From Pseudoalteromonas rubra (lineage in GTDB: Bacteria > Pseudomonadota > Gammaproteobacteria > Enterobacterales > Alteromonadaceae), in NCBI RefSeq assembly GCF_000967655.1, contig NZ_JXYA01000058.1:1-64000 (forward strand): 64,000 nt of DNA, read 5' to 3'. Made by a program: the position numbers and the translations under genes. The notes under the pieces are model-generated. The model saw only the letters and a program-made list of their open reading frames with translations. It had not been told where the DNA came from and did not search any database. The stretch's first letter is position 1; every line of letters begins with the position of its first letter. Positions 8,443 to 17,442 of this stretch are shown here, in pieces.

Positions 8443-8973
8443 TTACTTCTTCTTAGCCTCTTTACGACGCACGTATTCGTCAGCATAACGTACACCTTTA
8501 CCTTTATAAGGCTCTGGCTCACGGTATGAACGAATGTTCGCAGCAGTTTGACCAACAAGCTGCTTGTCTGCGCCCTTAACAACAATTTCAGTCTGGCTTG
8601 GAGCTTCGATAGTGATACCCTCAGGGATCTCGAAGTTCACTGGGTGAGAGAAGCCAAGAGTTAAGTCTAATACTTTACCCTTAACTGCCGCACGGTAACC
8701 AACACCTACTAGTTGTAGTTTCTTCTCAAAACCTTCGTTAGCACCGATGATCATGTTATTGATCAACGCACGTGCAGTACCTGCTTGAGCCCAAGCATTA
8801 GCAACTTCACGTGGAGCTGTAGTGATAACGTTGTCGTTAAGTGAAACTTCAACCGCAGCATTGATAGTGCGCGTTAATTCACCGTTTTTGCCTTTAACTT
8901 TGATGTCCTGGCCGTTAACTGTAACTTCAACACCGGCAGGAACAGTAATAGGAGCCTTCGCTATACGAGACAT
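8443..8973 (-). CDS. rplF: 50S ribosomal protein L6
   Basis: L6, 176 residues, two tandem L6 folds near the factor-binding site. It begins MSRIAKAPITVPAGVEVTVN and ends with a conserved C-terminal segment (EPYKGKGVRYADEYVRRKEAKKK). Located in the usual rpsH-rplF-rplR order. Confidence 0.98.
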   Translation of the reverse strand: MSRIAKAPITVPAGVEVTVNGQDIKVKGKNGELTRTINAAVEVSLNDNVITTAPREVANAWAQAGTARALINNMIIGANEGFEKKLQLVGVGYRAAVKGKVLDLTLGFSHPVNFEIPEGITIEAPSQTEIVVKGADKQLVGQTAANIRSYREPEPYKGKGVRYADEYVRRKEAKKK

Positions 8974-8986
8974 AGTTCCCCTCCGA

Positions 8987-9379
8987 TTAAGCTACAAAGC
9001 CAATGATTTCACCACCAACACCAGCGTTACGCGCAGCGCGGTCTGTCATCAGGCCTTTAGAAGTTGATACGATAGCGATACCTAGACCACCCATTACCTT
9101 AGGTAATTCGTCACGTTTCTTATAGATACGTAGACCAGGGCGGCTAACACGCTGGATGTTTTCGATAACAGCTTTGCCTTCGAAGTACTTAAGTTCGATA
9201 GTCAATTCTGCTTTAACGTCACCAGATACTGCGAAGTCACCGATGTAACCTTCGTCTTTTAGTACCTTAGCAATAGCTACTTTCAGCTTTGAAGTTGGCA
9301 TAGTTACAGATACCTTCTTCGCAGTCTGACCGTTACGGATGCGTGTAAACAAATCCGCAATTGGATCTTGCAAGCTCAT
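8987..9379 (-). CDS. rpsH: 30S ribosomal protein S8
   Basis: S8, 130 residues, a primary 16S rRNA binder. It starts MSLQDPIADLFTRIRNGQ and carries the C-terminal ISTSKGLMTDRxA-like motif (VSTSKGLMTDRAARNAGVGG). In E. coli S8 also represses the spc operon by binding near the rplE start. I could not identify that site by eye here. Confidence 0.98.
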   Translation of the reverse strand: MSLQDPIADLFTRIRNGQTAKKVSVTMPTSKLKVAIAKVLKDEGYIGDFAVSGDVKAELTIELKYFEGKAVIENIQRVSRPGLRIYKKRDELPKVMGGLGIAIVSTSKGLMTDRAARNAGVGGEIIGFVA

Positions 9380-9399
9380 GTCTTACTCCCGTGATTCTA

Positions 9400-9705
9400 T
9401 TACCAACTAGCCTTTTTAAGGCCAGGAATTTCACCGCGCATAGCAGCTTCGCGTACTTTGATACGGCTCATGCCGAACTTGCGAAGGTAACCATGTGGGC
9501 GGCCCGTGATGTTACAACGATTACGTTGACGTGAAGGGCTAGAATCGCGTGGTAAAGACTGTAGCTTTAACACTGCATCCCAACGCTCATCATCAGATGC
9601 GTTAACATCGCTGATGATAGCTTTTAACGCAGCACGCTTTTCAGCATACTGAGCAACTAATTTAGCACGTTTTACGTCACGTGCTTTCATTGAATTCTTT
9701 GCCAT
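9400..9705 (-). CDS. rpsN: 30S ribosomal protein S14
   Basis: S14, 101 residues, the long zinc-free form: the C-terminal half has only a single Cys (RNRCNITGRPHGYLRKFGMS) in place of the four-Cys zinc ribbon. It ends GLKKASW as most gammaproteobacterial S14 proteins do. It lies between rplE and rpsH. Confidence 0.98.
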   Translation of the reverse strand: MAKNSMKARDVKRAKLVAQYAEKRAALKAIISDVNASDDERWDAVLKLQSLPRDSSPSRQRNRCNITGRPHGYLRKFGMSRIKVREAAMRGEIPGLKKASW

Positions 9706-9715
9706 AACCCTACCC

Positions 9716-10255
9716 TTACTTTTTGAATGGGAAGTTGAACGCTTCTAACAACGCACGGCCTTCGTCATCTGTTTTCGCAGAAGTAGTGATTGTGATGTCC
9801 ATACCGCGAACACGGTCGACTTTATCATAATCGATTTCTGGGAAGATGATTTGCTCACGTACGCCCATAGAATAGTTACCGCGACCGTCAAAAGACTTTG
9901 CGCTAACACCGCGGAAGTCACGAATACGTGGCATCGCGATAGAGACTAAACGCTCTAGGAAATCCCACATACGCTCGCCGCGTAGGGTTACTTTACAGCC
10001 AATTGGGTAACCTTCACGGATCTTAAAGCCAGCAACAGATTTGCGTGCTTTAGTTACCAGAGGCTTCTGACCAGAGATAGCTTCTAGGTCTGCTACTGCA
10101 TTCTCTAGAATCTTCTTGTCAGCTAGGGCTTCGCCCACACCCATGTTTAGTGTGATCTTTTCGATCTGAGGGACTTGCATGACAGAGCTGTAACCGAACT
10201 TTTCAAAAAGTTCTTTTACTACTTTGTCTTTGTACACTTCATGCAGTTTCGCCAT
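9716..10255 (-). CDS. rplE: 50S ribosomal protein L5
   Basis: L5, 179 residues, binds 5S rRNA and contacts P-site tRNA. Recognisable stretches are IEKITLNMGVGEA, the KARKSVAGFKIREGYPIGCK loop and the C-terminal DITITTSAKTDDEGRALL. It lies 15 bp after rplX in the spc operon. Confidence 0.98.
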   Translation of the reverse strand: MAKLHEVYKDKVVKELFEKFGYSSVMQVPQIEKITLNMGVGEALADKKILENAVADLEAISGQKPLVTKARKSVAGFKIREGYPIGCKVTLRGERMWDFLERLVSIAMPRIRDFRGVSAKSFDGRGNYSMGVREQIIFPEIDYDKVDRVRGMDITITTSAKTDDEGRALLEAFNFPFKK

Positions 10256-10270
10256 CGTCTACTCCAACTA

Positions 10271-10585
10271 TTAGATAGTTTTACCAGTAGACTTGAAGAA
10301 ACGGACTTTTTTACCGTCTTCAAATCTAAAACCTACACGATCAGCTTTGCCAGTTTCGGCATTGAAGATCGCGACATTAGATACGTCGATAGACGCTTCT
10401 TTCTCAACAATGCCGCCAGCTTGCTGTAGTTGTGGTACAGGCTTCTGGTGCTTTTTGATGATATTGATGCCATCGACAAATACTCGACCAGTATCAGTTA
10501 CAACTGAAAGCACTTTACCGCGCTTACCTTTGTCTTTACCGGCTAGTACGATTACTTCGTCATCACGACGGATTTTTGCTGCCAT
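10271..10585 (-). CDS. rplX: 50S ribosomal protein L24
   Basis: L24, 104 residues, an early assembly initiator at the tunnel exit. The N-terminal KOW motif is clear (DDEVIVLAGKDKGKRGKVL), followed by NIIKKHQKPVPQ. It lies 10 bp after rplN. Confidence 0.98.
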   Translation of the reverse strand: MAAKIRRDDEVIVLAGKDKGKRGKVLSVVTDTGRVFVDGINIIKKHQKPVPQLQQAGGIVEKEASIDVSNVAIFNAETGKADRVGFRFEDGKKVRFFKSTGKTI

Positions 10586-10595
10586 GATCGACTCC

Positions 10596-10964
10596 TTATA
10601 GTACTTCTGGTGCTAGTGAAACGATCTTCATGAACTTTTCGTTACGTAGTTCACGAGTCACAGGGCCGAAGATACGAGTTCCGATCGGCTGTAGGCTATC
10701 GTTAAGGATAACAGCAGCATTACTGTCGAAACGGATCAAAGAACCGTCTGGACGACGAACGCCTTTTTTGGTGCGCACAACTACTGCGTTTTTAACATCA
10801 CCTTTCTTCACTTTACCGCGAGGAATTGCTTCTTTAACAGAAACTTTAATGATGTCGCCAACCGCTGCGTAGCGACGGTGCGAACCACCTAAGACTTTAA
10901 TACACTGCACTTTGCGAGCGCCGCTGTTATCAGCAACGTCCAGCTGAGTTTGCATTTGGATCAT
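10596..10964 (-). CDS. rplN: 50S ribosomal protein L14
   Basis: L14, 122 residues, a 23S rRNA binder at the subunit interface and the contact for the silencing factor RsfS. It opens MIQMQTQLDVADNSGARKVQ and ends FMKIVSLAPEVL. This is the first gene of the spc unit. In E. coli rpsQ and the S10 operon lie directly upstream, but here the next gene is an unrelated polysaccharide deacetylase. Confidence 0.98.
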   Translation of the reverse strand: MIQMQTQLDVADNSGARKVQCIKVLGGSHRRYAAVGDIIKVSVKEAIPRGKVKKGDVKNAVVVRTKKGVRRPDGSLIRFDSNAAVILNDSLQPIGTRIFGPVTRELRNEKFMKIVSLAPEVL

Positions 10965-11264
10965 CTTGATGAGCTCCGGTGTAATTACAACTCGCCTAGA
11001 TTTTGTTTAAAACCCAAGCATTTAGATTAATTTCCACTCAAATTACGAACGTGTCGTGCTTCAAGGGCGGGCAATTGTAACAGCAAAGCAGCGCTAAAGA
11101 TAGTTCAATTTTTAATTAATTTGACCGGGCTGCTGCGCCGAACTTGCATTAAAACAGGGATATGGGGACAAACTAAACGTTCACAAGTCGGACAGACAAA
11201 CTAATTATGCAAATGTGGTGCAAAGACCAGGATGATAACTGCCTATCAGCGAACAAAAAACAGG
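10965..11264. other. Region upstream of rplN, presumed spc operon promoter region
   Basis: Three hundred bases with no gene. In particular, no rpsQ or rpmC reading frame is present on the minus strand. A TACAAT hexamer on the minus strand (plus positions 11074-11079) could be a -10 box about 110 bp before rplN, but no good -35 stands 16-18 bp from it. The stretch 11098-11121 is very A+T-rich, which could act as an UP element. Confidence 0.4.
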
Positions 11265-12107
11265 CTATTCGGGCTGTTTGCGGTGCATTTTTATGTAGTG
11301 AGACACTTTATCGACGGTTTCCAGCCAAAAGCCATTTTTTGGCTCTTTTAGATAATGAATTAATTGTGACAGTACCTCGGCATCGACACTGTAAAGGCCA
11401 TTTTCGCCCACATCGTGACCTGCCAGGATGATCCATTTGTTGTCTTCACGAAGCGCTTCTATCATTGTTTTTAACTCCTCAAAGCGCATACCATCCATAC
11501 GTATTCCGGTCAGCTGAGCAAAATCAAGGTAGGTCGGGTTATTCGCCGTTTCATCGAGCCAGGTGCGCCCGGAGCTGAAATGTTTGGCTATCAGAGGCAC
11601 ATAGCTTTTCACCTGAACGCCGCGACCCACAAAGGTATTACCGCAAGGATAGGCAAAACTTTGCGCAGTCACACCCAACTGGGTTTTCAAAAACCGGCTG
11701 GTTTTAAGAATGTCCTGTTCCAGCCAGTCTAGGTCAACCTGCTCCAGTCCTTTGCCCTGCGCTCTCAGCCAGGCGAAGTTGCCTGTACACAGATGAGACT
11801 GAGTATGATTGCCCAGTTCATGTCCCGCTGCCACCACTTTGCGCCAGTCGTTTAGTCGCTCGCGCACAGGATCTGGCATCACATAGAAAGTGCCCCTGAC
11901 ACCGTGTTTATTCAAAATAGGCACTGCCACATCCAGCTGACTGACTCGGGCATCATCAAACGTCAGGCTCACCGCATTGCGAGCCCCATGAGGGTAATGG
12001 AAAATGTCGCCCGGCTGTTTGTCTGGGTTACTGTGCGTGTCAGCATGAACCAAAGGCAGGGCCAGAGTGCAGCTTAGCAGGGTAAGCAGTGTGAAGATTT
12101 TTGTCAT
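11265..12107 (-). CDS. Polysaccharide deacetylase family protein (NodB domain), exported
   Basis: Carbohydrate esterase family 4 protein, 280 residues, with a signal peptide (MTKIFTLLTLLSCTLALPLVHA) and so probably periplasmic or secreted. The NodB domain shows motif 1 TFDDA and motif 2 HTQSH (the metal His pair), followed by SFAYPCGNTF, and a late AGHDVG segment. Such enzymes remove N- or O-acetyl groups from chitin-like or peptidoglycan sugars; the substrate is not predictable here. It stands alone, 300 bp from rplN on the same strand. Confidence 0.85.
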   Translation of the reverse strand: MTKIFTLLTLLSCTLALPLVHADTHSNPDKQPGDIFHYPHGARNAVSLTFDDARVSQLDVAVPILNKHGVRGTFYVMPDPVRERLNDWRKVVAAGHELGNHTQSHLCTGNFAWLRAQGKGLEQVDLDWLEQDILKTSRFLKTQLGVTAQSFAYPCGNTFVGRGVQVKSYVPLIAKHFSSGRTWLDETANNPTYLDFAQLTGIRMDGMRFEELKTMIEALREDNKWIILAGHDVGENGLYSVDAEVLSQLIHYLKEPKNGFWLETVDKVSHYIKMHRKQPE

Positions 12108-12237
12108 GGGTTACTCCGGGAAAAGGTATAAGAAGGTCTGATTCAGGTGCTCAGTGTGGCTAAGTCTAAAGAATGACGCCACTTAAGGTTTTCTGAACAA
12201 AGCTTATGACGGGCTTAGCACTTTGAGTTTAATGAAG

Positions 12238-12262
12238 AAAAAACCGGGCCAGGCGGCCCGGT
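12238..12262 (-). terminator. Terminator after the AsmA family gene
   Basis: On the minus strand a 7-bp G+C stem (CCGGGCC, loop of four, GGCCCGG) is followed by six T residues. It begins 22 bp past the AsmA gene stop. Confidence 0.9.
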
Positions 12263-12283
12263 CAGAGATCGATAAATGCCGCT

Positions 12284-14233
12284 TTATCCGCCAAAGAACC
12301 CTTTCAGTTTGTCTTTTAGCTTATCTTTAACGGCATCTTTGGCTTTGTCTTTCGCCGCGCCACTCAGGTCCAGCTTAGTTTCCACCTTGTGGAACGGACC
12401 CTTAATTCTGACCGGCACTTTAAAGCCGGTGCTATCATCCTGGCTTTGCTGGCCTTCTATGGTATCTACGATTCCGGTCACAACCCGATAATTCACATAA
12501 GTTTTGGGTAGGTCGACTTCTCCTTCTCCGGTAATACGGATCAACGGACTTGCCAAATTCAGGTCGCGGTTGCGGCCAACGCCGTTAAGAAACTGAAAGC
12601 TGCCAGTCAGTGCAGAGAAGTCCGTTTTCTGGTTTGGATCAAAGTCGGCATTCAGCCCTTCAGAAACAGAAGAAAAGTCGCCTTTTAGCATTTCTTTGCC
12701 TTTGCGCACCATTTCGGCCAGGTTGGCGCCTTTGACACCGCCATCTTTAAACTCAAACGCCAACTCCCCGGCCAGCGCCGAGACAAACTGTTTCTGGCTG
12801 ACGCCTCGGGTTTCCAGATCCCAGTTCAGACTGCCTTTGCCCAACACCTTATCGAAACCAATGGCATCGGTCAGCAGCGGCTCGGCATTGATGCGGTTGA
12901 GTGCAAAGTTGGTGGTAATTTGATACGGCTTAGCCGCAGCGTTGACATGAACCACCCCTTTGCCATTGCCCTCATAGGCCGCAAATTTGTCCATCGACAG
13001 CTTAGCCTTGCCTTTGTTCAGCGCCACGGAAAACTGGTTCTCGCCCAATTTAATCTCTCTGGCGCGCAGGCCACTGGAACGGATCACGACGCTGGCGTCG
13101 AGCATATTGAGTGCCGATAAATCAATTTCGCTGTCATCCCAGACGATCGGCTGCGGTTCACCCGGTGCACTCTCTGGCTGCTTCGGTGCCTCCACAGGCT
13201 CTGGCAAATAAGGGTTAAGGTCCAGCATACCCAGGTCCACGTTGGCATCGACGTGCAAGCGTTCACCCAGTTTAATCTCACTACGGCCCTGGATATCGAG
13301 CTTATCCAGTTTGGCCGTTAATGACTGCAATGCAAATACGTCATTGGCAAAACGCATTTCGCCGGCCACTTCAAACTGATTAAAGGCCTCGGGTTTGGCC
13401 TTAAGATCGACCTTTTGCCATTGTGCAATGTCTTTTACTGAATCGCCGGACAGCTTCAGTGCGCCGCTAAAGACTTGGCCCTGCTGCGCAATCAGACCAT
13501 CAAAGGTCATATTAACCAGGCGTGATTCCAGCGTCTGTGAAAAACTAAAGTCTTTGCTTTCTATGGCCTTAGCTGGCGTATCAACGGCCATTTTGAGGGC
13601 AAAGGTTTCCCCCTGAAAGGTCACCTTGCCATCCAGCTCCAGCGCCTTATACAAAGAAGGCAGCGTTATAGTCAGTGCCAAGTCGGAAACTGTATGACGC
13701 GCCCCTGAGGTGGCATCTGCATAGATCAGCTCACCGCCATAAATGGCCACCTCACCCAGTGCAATGTCAAAGCCCTGTGGCAATGACACCGGGCCCGATG
13801 CAGGCGTGGCTTGCTCTGAAGGCTGTTCTGGCGCTGCGCCCTTACCCAATGCCAACACCCAGTTGGCCTGGCCTGCGGCATTTTTCTCCAGCAGAATTTT
13901 CGGGTTGCGGATCACAAACTGTTCCAACTGAAACTCGCCGGAAAACAGCGACACCCAGGGAATATGCACGGCCAGCTGGTCCATGGTCAGCATATGTGGC
14001 TGACTACCGCCCGGCATATTTTCAAAGCGCACATCATTAAGGGTAATATTCAGGCGCGGCAGAATACTGAGCTCACTGTCGCCTGCGATTTGCAACTTGC
14101 GCCCGGTATTCGCCTCAACCTGCTGCTCCAGCTGCGCAATGATGGTCGAAGTCGGGATCAGCATTGGCGCCACCACAACAGTAATCACCAGTAACAGCAC
14201 CAGAGCACCGACCAGTTTGAGTACGCGTTTCAT
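12284..14233 (-). CDS. AsmA family protein
   Basis: AsmA-like protein, 649 residues, anchored in the inner membrane by one N-terminal segment (MKRVLKLVGALVLLLVITVV) with the rest in the periplasm. AsmA-family proteins are long beta-rich bridge-like proteins linked to outer-membrane biogenesis and phospholipid transport. The N-terminal AsmA domain (about 1-250) has LNDVRFENMPGG and AVHIPWVSLFSGEF. The C-terminal AsmA_2 region has LTDAIGFDKVLGKGSLNWDLETRG and SFQFLNGVGRNRDLNLASPL. The last 25 residues are Lys/Asp-rich (KDKAKDAVKDKLKDKLKG). An upstream in-frame ATG would add seven residues; I prefer 14233 because of the GGAAG five bases before it. Divergent from the gene at 14445. Confidence 0.88.
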   Translation of the reverse strand: MKRVLKLVGALVLLLVITVVVAPMLIPTSTIIAQLEQQVEANTGRKLQIAGDSELSILPRLNITLNDVRFENMPGGSQPHMLTMDQLAVHIPWVSLFSGEFQLEQFVIRNPKILLEKNAAGQANWVLALGKGAAPEQPSEQATPASGPVSLPQGFDIALGEVAIYGGELIYADATSGARHTVSDLALTITLPSLYKALELDGKVTFQGETFALKMAVDTPAKAIESKDFSFSQTLESRLVNMTFDGLIAQQGQVFSGALKLSGDSVKDIAQWQKVDLKAKPEAFNQFEVAGEMRFANDVFALQSLTAKLDKLDIQGRSEIKLGERLHVDANVDLGMLDLNPYLPEPVEAPKQPESAPGEPQPIVWDDSEIDLSALNMLDASVVIRSSGLRAREIKLGENQFSVALNKGKAKLSMDKFAAYEGNGKGVVHVNAAAKPYQITTNFALNRINAEPLLTDAIGFDKVLGKGSLNWDLETRGVSQKQFVSALAGELAFEFKDGGVKGANLAEMVRKGKEMLKGDFSSVSEGLNADFDPNQKTDFSALTGSFQFLNGVGRNRDLNLASPLIRITGEGEVDLPKTYVNYRVVTGIVDTIEGQQSQDDSTGFKVPVRIKGPFHKVETKLDLSGAAKDKAKDAVKDKLKDKLKGFFGG

Positions 14234-14444
14234 AACTCTTCCTTTATAAATCATCTATGACTCATTCTATGATAGCGATTTGGTTGATAAATTCACCTTC
14301 AGCCCGGAAGATTTTTCAATCCGCCCTATCTCGCATTGCACTTGCGGGAGATCCCGGTATGATCCACGCCCTTGTCAGTTTTGCCGACCTTTCGCTAAAC
14401 TGAATAGTCTGAATTTAACCCTCTAGTTGGAGAACCGCTGCGAC

Positions 14445-15611
14445 ATGAAGAAGCTGCTCATTTCACCGTCGAATATGGCTTTGGGCGAACAAGAAAGTCA
14501 GATCTACCAGAACATCCTGAAACAGGCGACCGAGATCAGCCTTAACCTGATGGCCGTCAAGGTCGAAAATCATCCGGAAGACTTTCTGGGGTGGTGCTAT
14601 GAGTTACTGGACGTAGCCAAAAACCGCATTAATTTTGAACTGCTTGACGACCACCAGTTGCCTATCGTGAAGAAACTTCAGGATATGCTGATCAGTGCCA
14701 TCAGCTTTTTGCAGCTAAAAACCTTACGTATTGCACCCTGGCCGGTGATCTGCGAATTCATTCGTCAACGTGAGACCGAGCTGGCACTAGACGAGCAGCT
14801 TAAGCTGGTTGATTACCTGGCCCCACTGCGCGCCACGCCATTACAGGACATGATCAGCGAAGATCGCCTGGCATTCAGTGGCAAACATGCCGCCAGCCTG
14901 GATACGGGTGTATATCAGTTCGACGTCGAGTGGTTTGCCTCAACCAAAAGCGCCAAAGGGTTCCACCAGTTACTCGCCGACTTACCAGGTGAGTTCGATA
15001 CGGCACTGGCTCATATCCCACTGGAAGGTGAGGTAACAGCGCAGCATTACCAGGAGTTTGTCGTGGCTTACCTGATGGCATTCAGTCACAGCGATGAAAA
15101 ACCCACTCTGGCGCCCGCCACTCGCCTGCTGGCGATGCGCCGCCCGGATGTGTTTACGCCGCTGGTCAACAGTAAGCTGGATCCCCTGTGTCAGGCATTG
15201 GGCATTGCGAAACTGACTAACCGGGACTTTGAGCGTTACTGGCAGGATGTGGTGGTCGCCATCAACAAGATGCCCTGGTTTGCAACGGGCAGCGCCGCTG
15301 ACGAGCTTGAAACCAGGCTGAGTGCCATTAAAGCTTTACTGCCGTGCTTCTTCTATTATGCAGACAAAGACACGCCGCAAAGCTCTAACTATTACAAATT
15401 GCTTAATAAACCAAAGCGGACCACAAGCAGTGGCGGGACCAAAACCACGCGTCGCAGCAAAGAGTCGGCAGAAACTCTGGTTGACCGCGCCTTGAGTGAT
15501 GAGAGCATCCCGGAGCATATCCGTGCCAAGCGTGACTCTATCATCGCTGAAGTCGAGAAAGGCCGCAGTGTCGATGAGACCATTTCACTGATGCGCGCCA
15601 TCTTCGGTTAA
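14445..15611 (+). CDS. Conserved-looking cytosolic protein of unknown function
   Basis: Not recognised. A 388-residue protein without signal peptide or membrane segment, mostly helical and rich in Leu and Ala. It contains tryptophan-bearing segments (FLGWCYELLDV, IAPWPVICEFIRQRE) and a basic, Ser/Thr-rich linker near residues 325-345 (KPKRTTSSGGTKTTRRSKES). After the linker comes a short helical tail with charged repeats that could be a small interaction module. The ATG at 14445 is preceded by GGAGA at 14429-14433. A TTG at 14427 would extend it by six residues, but that codon overlaps the ribosome site. Monocistronic, with a terminator behind it. Confidence 0.75.
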   Translation: MKKLLISPSNMALGEQESQIYQNILKQATEISLNLMAVKVENHPEDFLGWCYELLDVAKNRINFELLDDHQLPIVKKLQDMLISAISFLQLKTLRIAPWPVICEFIRQRETELALDEQLKLVDYLAPLRATPLQDMISEDRLAFSGKHAASLDTGVYQFDVEWFASTKSAKGFHQLLADLPGEFDTALAHIPLEGEVTAQHYQEFVVAYLMAFSHSDEKPTLAPATRLLAMRRPDVFTPLVNSKLDPLCQALGIAKLTNRDFERYWQDVVVAINKMPWFATGSAADELETRLSAIKALLPCFFYYADKDTPQSSNYYKLLNKPKRTTSSGGTKTTRRSKESAETLVDRALSDESIPEHIRAKRDSIIAEVEKGRSVDETISLMRAIFG

Positions 15612-15624
15612 TCGCTCAGAGACG

Positions 15625-15660
15625 ATTATCAGGCAGTCAACGATACTGCCTGATAATTGT
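15625..15660 (+). terminator. Terminator hairpin after the unknown gene
   Basis: A perfect 13-bp stem (ATTATCAGGCAGT with ACTGCCTGATAAT, seven-base loop) begins 14 bp past the stop at 15611. The U-tract is short, so it is a weaker intrinsic terminator. The remaining bases up to 15850 hold no gene. Confidence 0.6.
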
Positions 15661-15850
15661 GCAATCTCAGCTATCTATGCACCAGCGACGTGCATACTCG
15701 CCCCCACTTCAAGCTACTCCCCAACACCTAGAAGCCTAAATATATTAATAAAAATCAAACCATTAAAATTTAAAAGCGCATTTTTTTAAGGCTGGCTTAG
15801 CCATTGCAACCTCGTGCACGACAACAACTTTGTGCTCCAGAGGACTCTAC

Positions 15851-16537
15851 ATGAATAATAAATACTCACTTTTTTGTGCAATCTCACTGCTGTTCACCCA
15901 CGCGCAGGCATTCGCCGACAGCCCCAGCTCTGTTAGCGCCAATGTCGCCGCCAGCTCCAATTATTTCTGGCGCGGTATTACCCAATCGGATGATGGTGCC
16001 GCCGTCTCGGGCGGGCTGGATTACGACAGCGGCAAAGGCTTTTACATTGGCACCTGGGCATCCAATGTGGATTTTGGTGATGCCGCCAGCACCAGCTATG
16101 AACTGGATCTCTATGCAGGTTTCAGTGGCGAGTACAATCAGCTCAGTTATGACCTGGGTTATATCCATTATGCCTATCCGGATGCGGCCGGGGATATCGA
16201 CTTTGGCGAGCTGTACGCCTCACTCGGCTGGCAATTTTTCACCGTGAAGCTTAGCCACCTGACCACAGCGCAGGACGACTCAACCAGCGAAGAAGATATG
16301 TTGTATCTGGAGCTCAATGCCGCATTTGCGGTGTTTTCTGAATCTGAGTTGGGCCTGCATATCGGCCGCTCCAGTGGTGATACTGTCATGGAATGGACCG
16401 GTGAGGATGACAGCTATATGGATTATGGTGTCAGTTTAAGCACCGGAGGACTCACGCTGGGACTAGTCAAAACAGACCTTGATGCCGATGATGACATCAA
16501 GGCCTATGTGAGTTACGCACTGGACTTTACGCTCTGA
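15851..16537 (+). CDS. TorF-like putative porin (TIGR02001 / Gcw_chp family)
   Basis: Outer-membrane barrel protein of the TIGR02001/Gcw_chp type, 228 residues. The signal peptide is MNNKYSLFCAISLLFTHAQAFA. The mature part begins with the family hallmark VAASSNYFWRGITQSDDGAAVSGGLDY, and then GFYIGTWASNVDFGD. Alternating strands and the final aromatic-hydrophobic residues (YALDFTL) fit a barrel. The start is chosen at 15851 because GAGGA precedes it by seven bases. Its transported substrate, if any, is unknown. Single gene, convergent with the aldo/keto reductase 17 bp away. Confidence 0.85.
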   Translation: MNNKYSLFCAISLLFTHAQAFADSPSSVSANVAASSNYFWRGITQSDDGAAVSGGLDYDSGKGFYIGTWASNVDFGDAASTSYELDLYAGFSGEYNQLSYDLGYIHYAYPDAAGDIDFGELYASLGWQFFTVKLSHLTTAQDDSTSEEDMLYLELNAAFAVFSESELGLHIGRSSGDTVMEWTGEDDSYMDYGVSLSTGGLTLGLVKTDLDADDDIKAYVSYALDFTL

Positions 16538-16554
16538 GCCCAGCAGCCACTGAG

Positions 16555-17442
16555 TTAAGGCACACTATGGCCGGTCGATGCCTGCCAGATACGATACCAT
16601 TGCTCGCGGGATAAGGTCAGCGTACGTGCCGCCACGGCCGCACGTACCCGCTCAATGTTACCGGTGCCCAGCACCACAGAGGGCTTGCTTGGGTGCATCA
16701 GCAACCAGGCATAGATCACCGCGTCGATGCCGCTGGCACCCACTTCTGCTGCCACCTTACTCAAGCAAGCACGTAAACGCACCGCTTTGTCATCTTGAGC
16801 TGCGAAGATACGCCCACCCGCCAGCGGTGACCACAGCATAGGGTGAATACGCAGCTGCTGACACTGATCTAAAGTGCCATCATCCAGGGCCTTGAGCTCA
16901 TAAGGTGAAAACTCTATCTGGTTGGTGATCAGGTCAAAGTCTAAGCGAGACTGCAGCAGGCTCAGCTGCGAAGGGGTAAAATTCGATACCCCAAAGTGCA
17001 GCACATCACCCTGTTGTTTGAGTGTGTTAAACGCCTCAGCCACTTCGTCGGCATCCATCAGATAGTCGGGACGGTGGATCAGCAATGTATCGATGCGATC
17101 TGTGCCAAAGTGCTTTAAAGACTGCTGCACCGAGGCAATGATATGGGCTTTACTTGAGTCATAATGATTGGCTTTACCCGCCAATCCCTTACTTGTCAGA
17201 GCCGGACGAATGCCGCATTTGGTGATGATACGGATCTGCTCACGGACCGACGGCTCTAATGCCAGCGCACGACCAAAAGCCGCTTCGCATTCATACTGGC
17301 CATAGATATCGGCGTGATCGGTGTCACGTATACCCAGCTCTGTCAGTTGCTTTACAAAATCTAAAGTCTGAGCCGGGCTGTGCTGCCAGTCCAGTAAACG
17401 CCAGAACCCGGCGACCAGATCGCCCATTACCTTGTGTGTCAT
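16555..17442 (-). CDS. Aldo/keto reductase (YdhF-like)
   Basis: NADPH-dependent aldo/keto reductase, 295 residues, (alpha/beta)8 barrel. The catalytic tetrad is visible: D42 and Y47 in DHADIYG, K74 in ITKCG, and H122 in LLIHRPD. The sequence resembles E. coli YdhF; the substrate is unknown. The ATG overlaps the stop of purT by 4 bp, so the two are translationally coupled, although no functional link to purine synthesis is known. Confidence 0.88.
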   Translation of the reverse strand: MTHKVMGDLVAGFWRLLDWQHSPAQTLDFVKQLTELGIRDTDHADIYGQYECEAAFGRALALEPSVREQIRIITKCGIRPALTSKGLAGKANHYDSSKAHIIASVQQSLKHFGTDRIDTLLIHRPDYLMDADEVAEAFNTLKQQGDVLHFGVSNFTPSQLSLLQSRLDFDLITNQIEFSPYELKALDDGTLDQCQQLRIHPMLWSPLAGGRIFAAQDDKAVRLRACLSKVAAEVGASGIDAVIYAWLLMHPSKPSVVLGTGNIERVRAAVAARTLTLSREQWYRIWQASTGHSVP

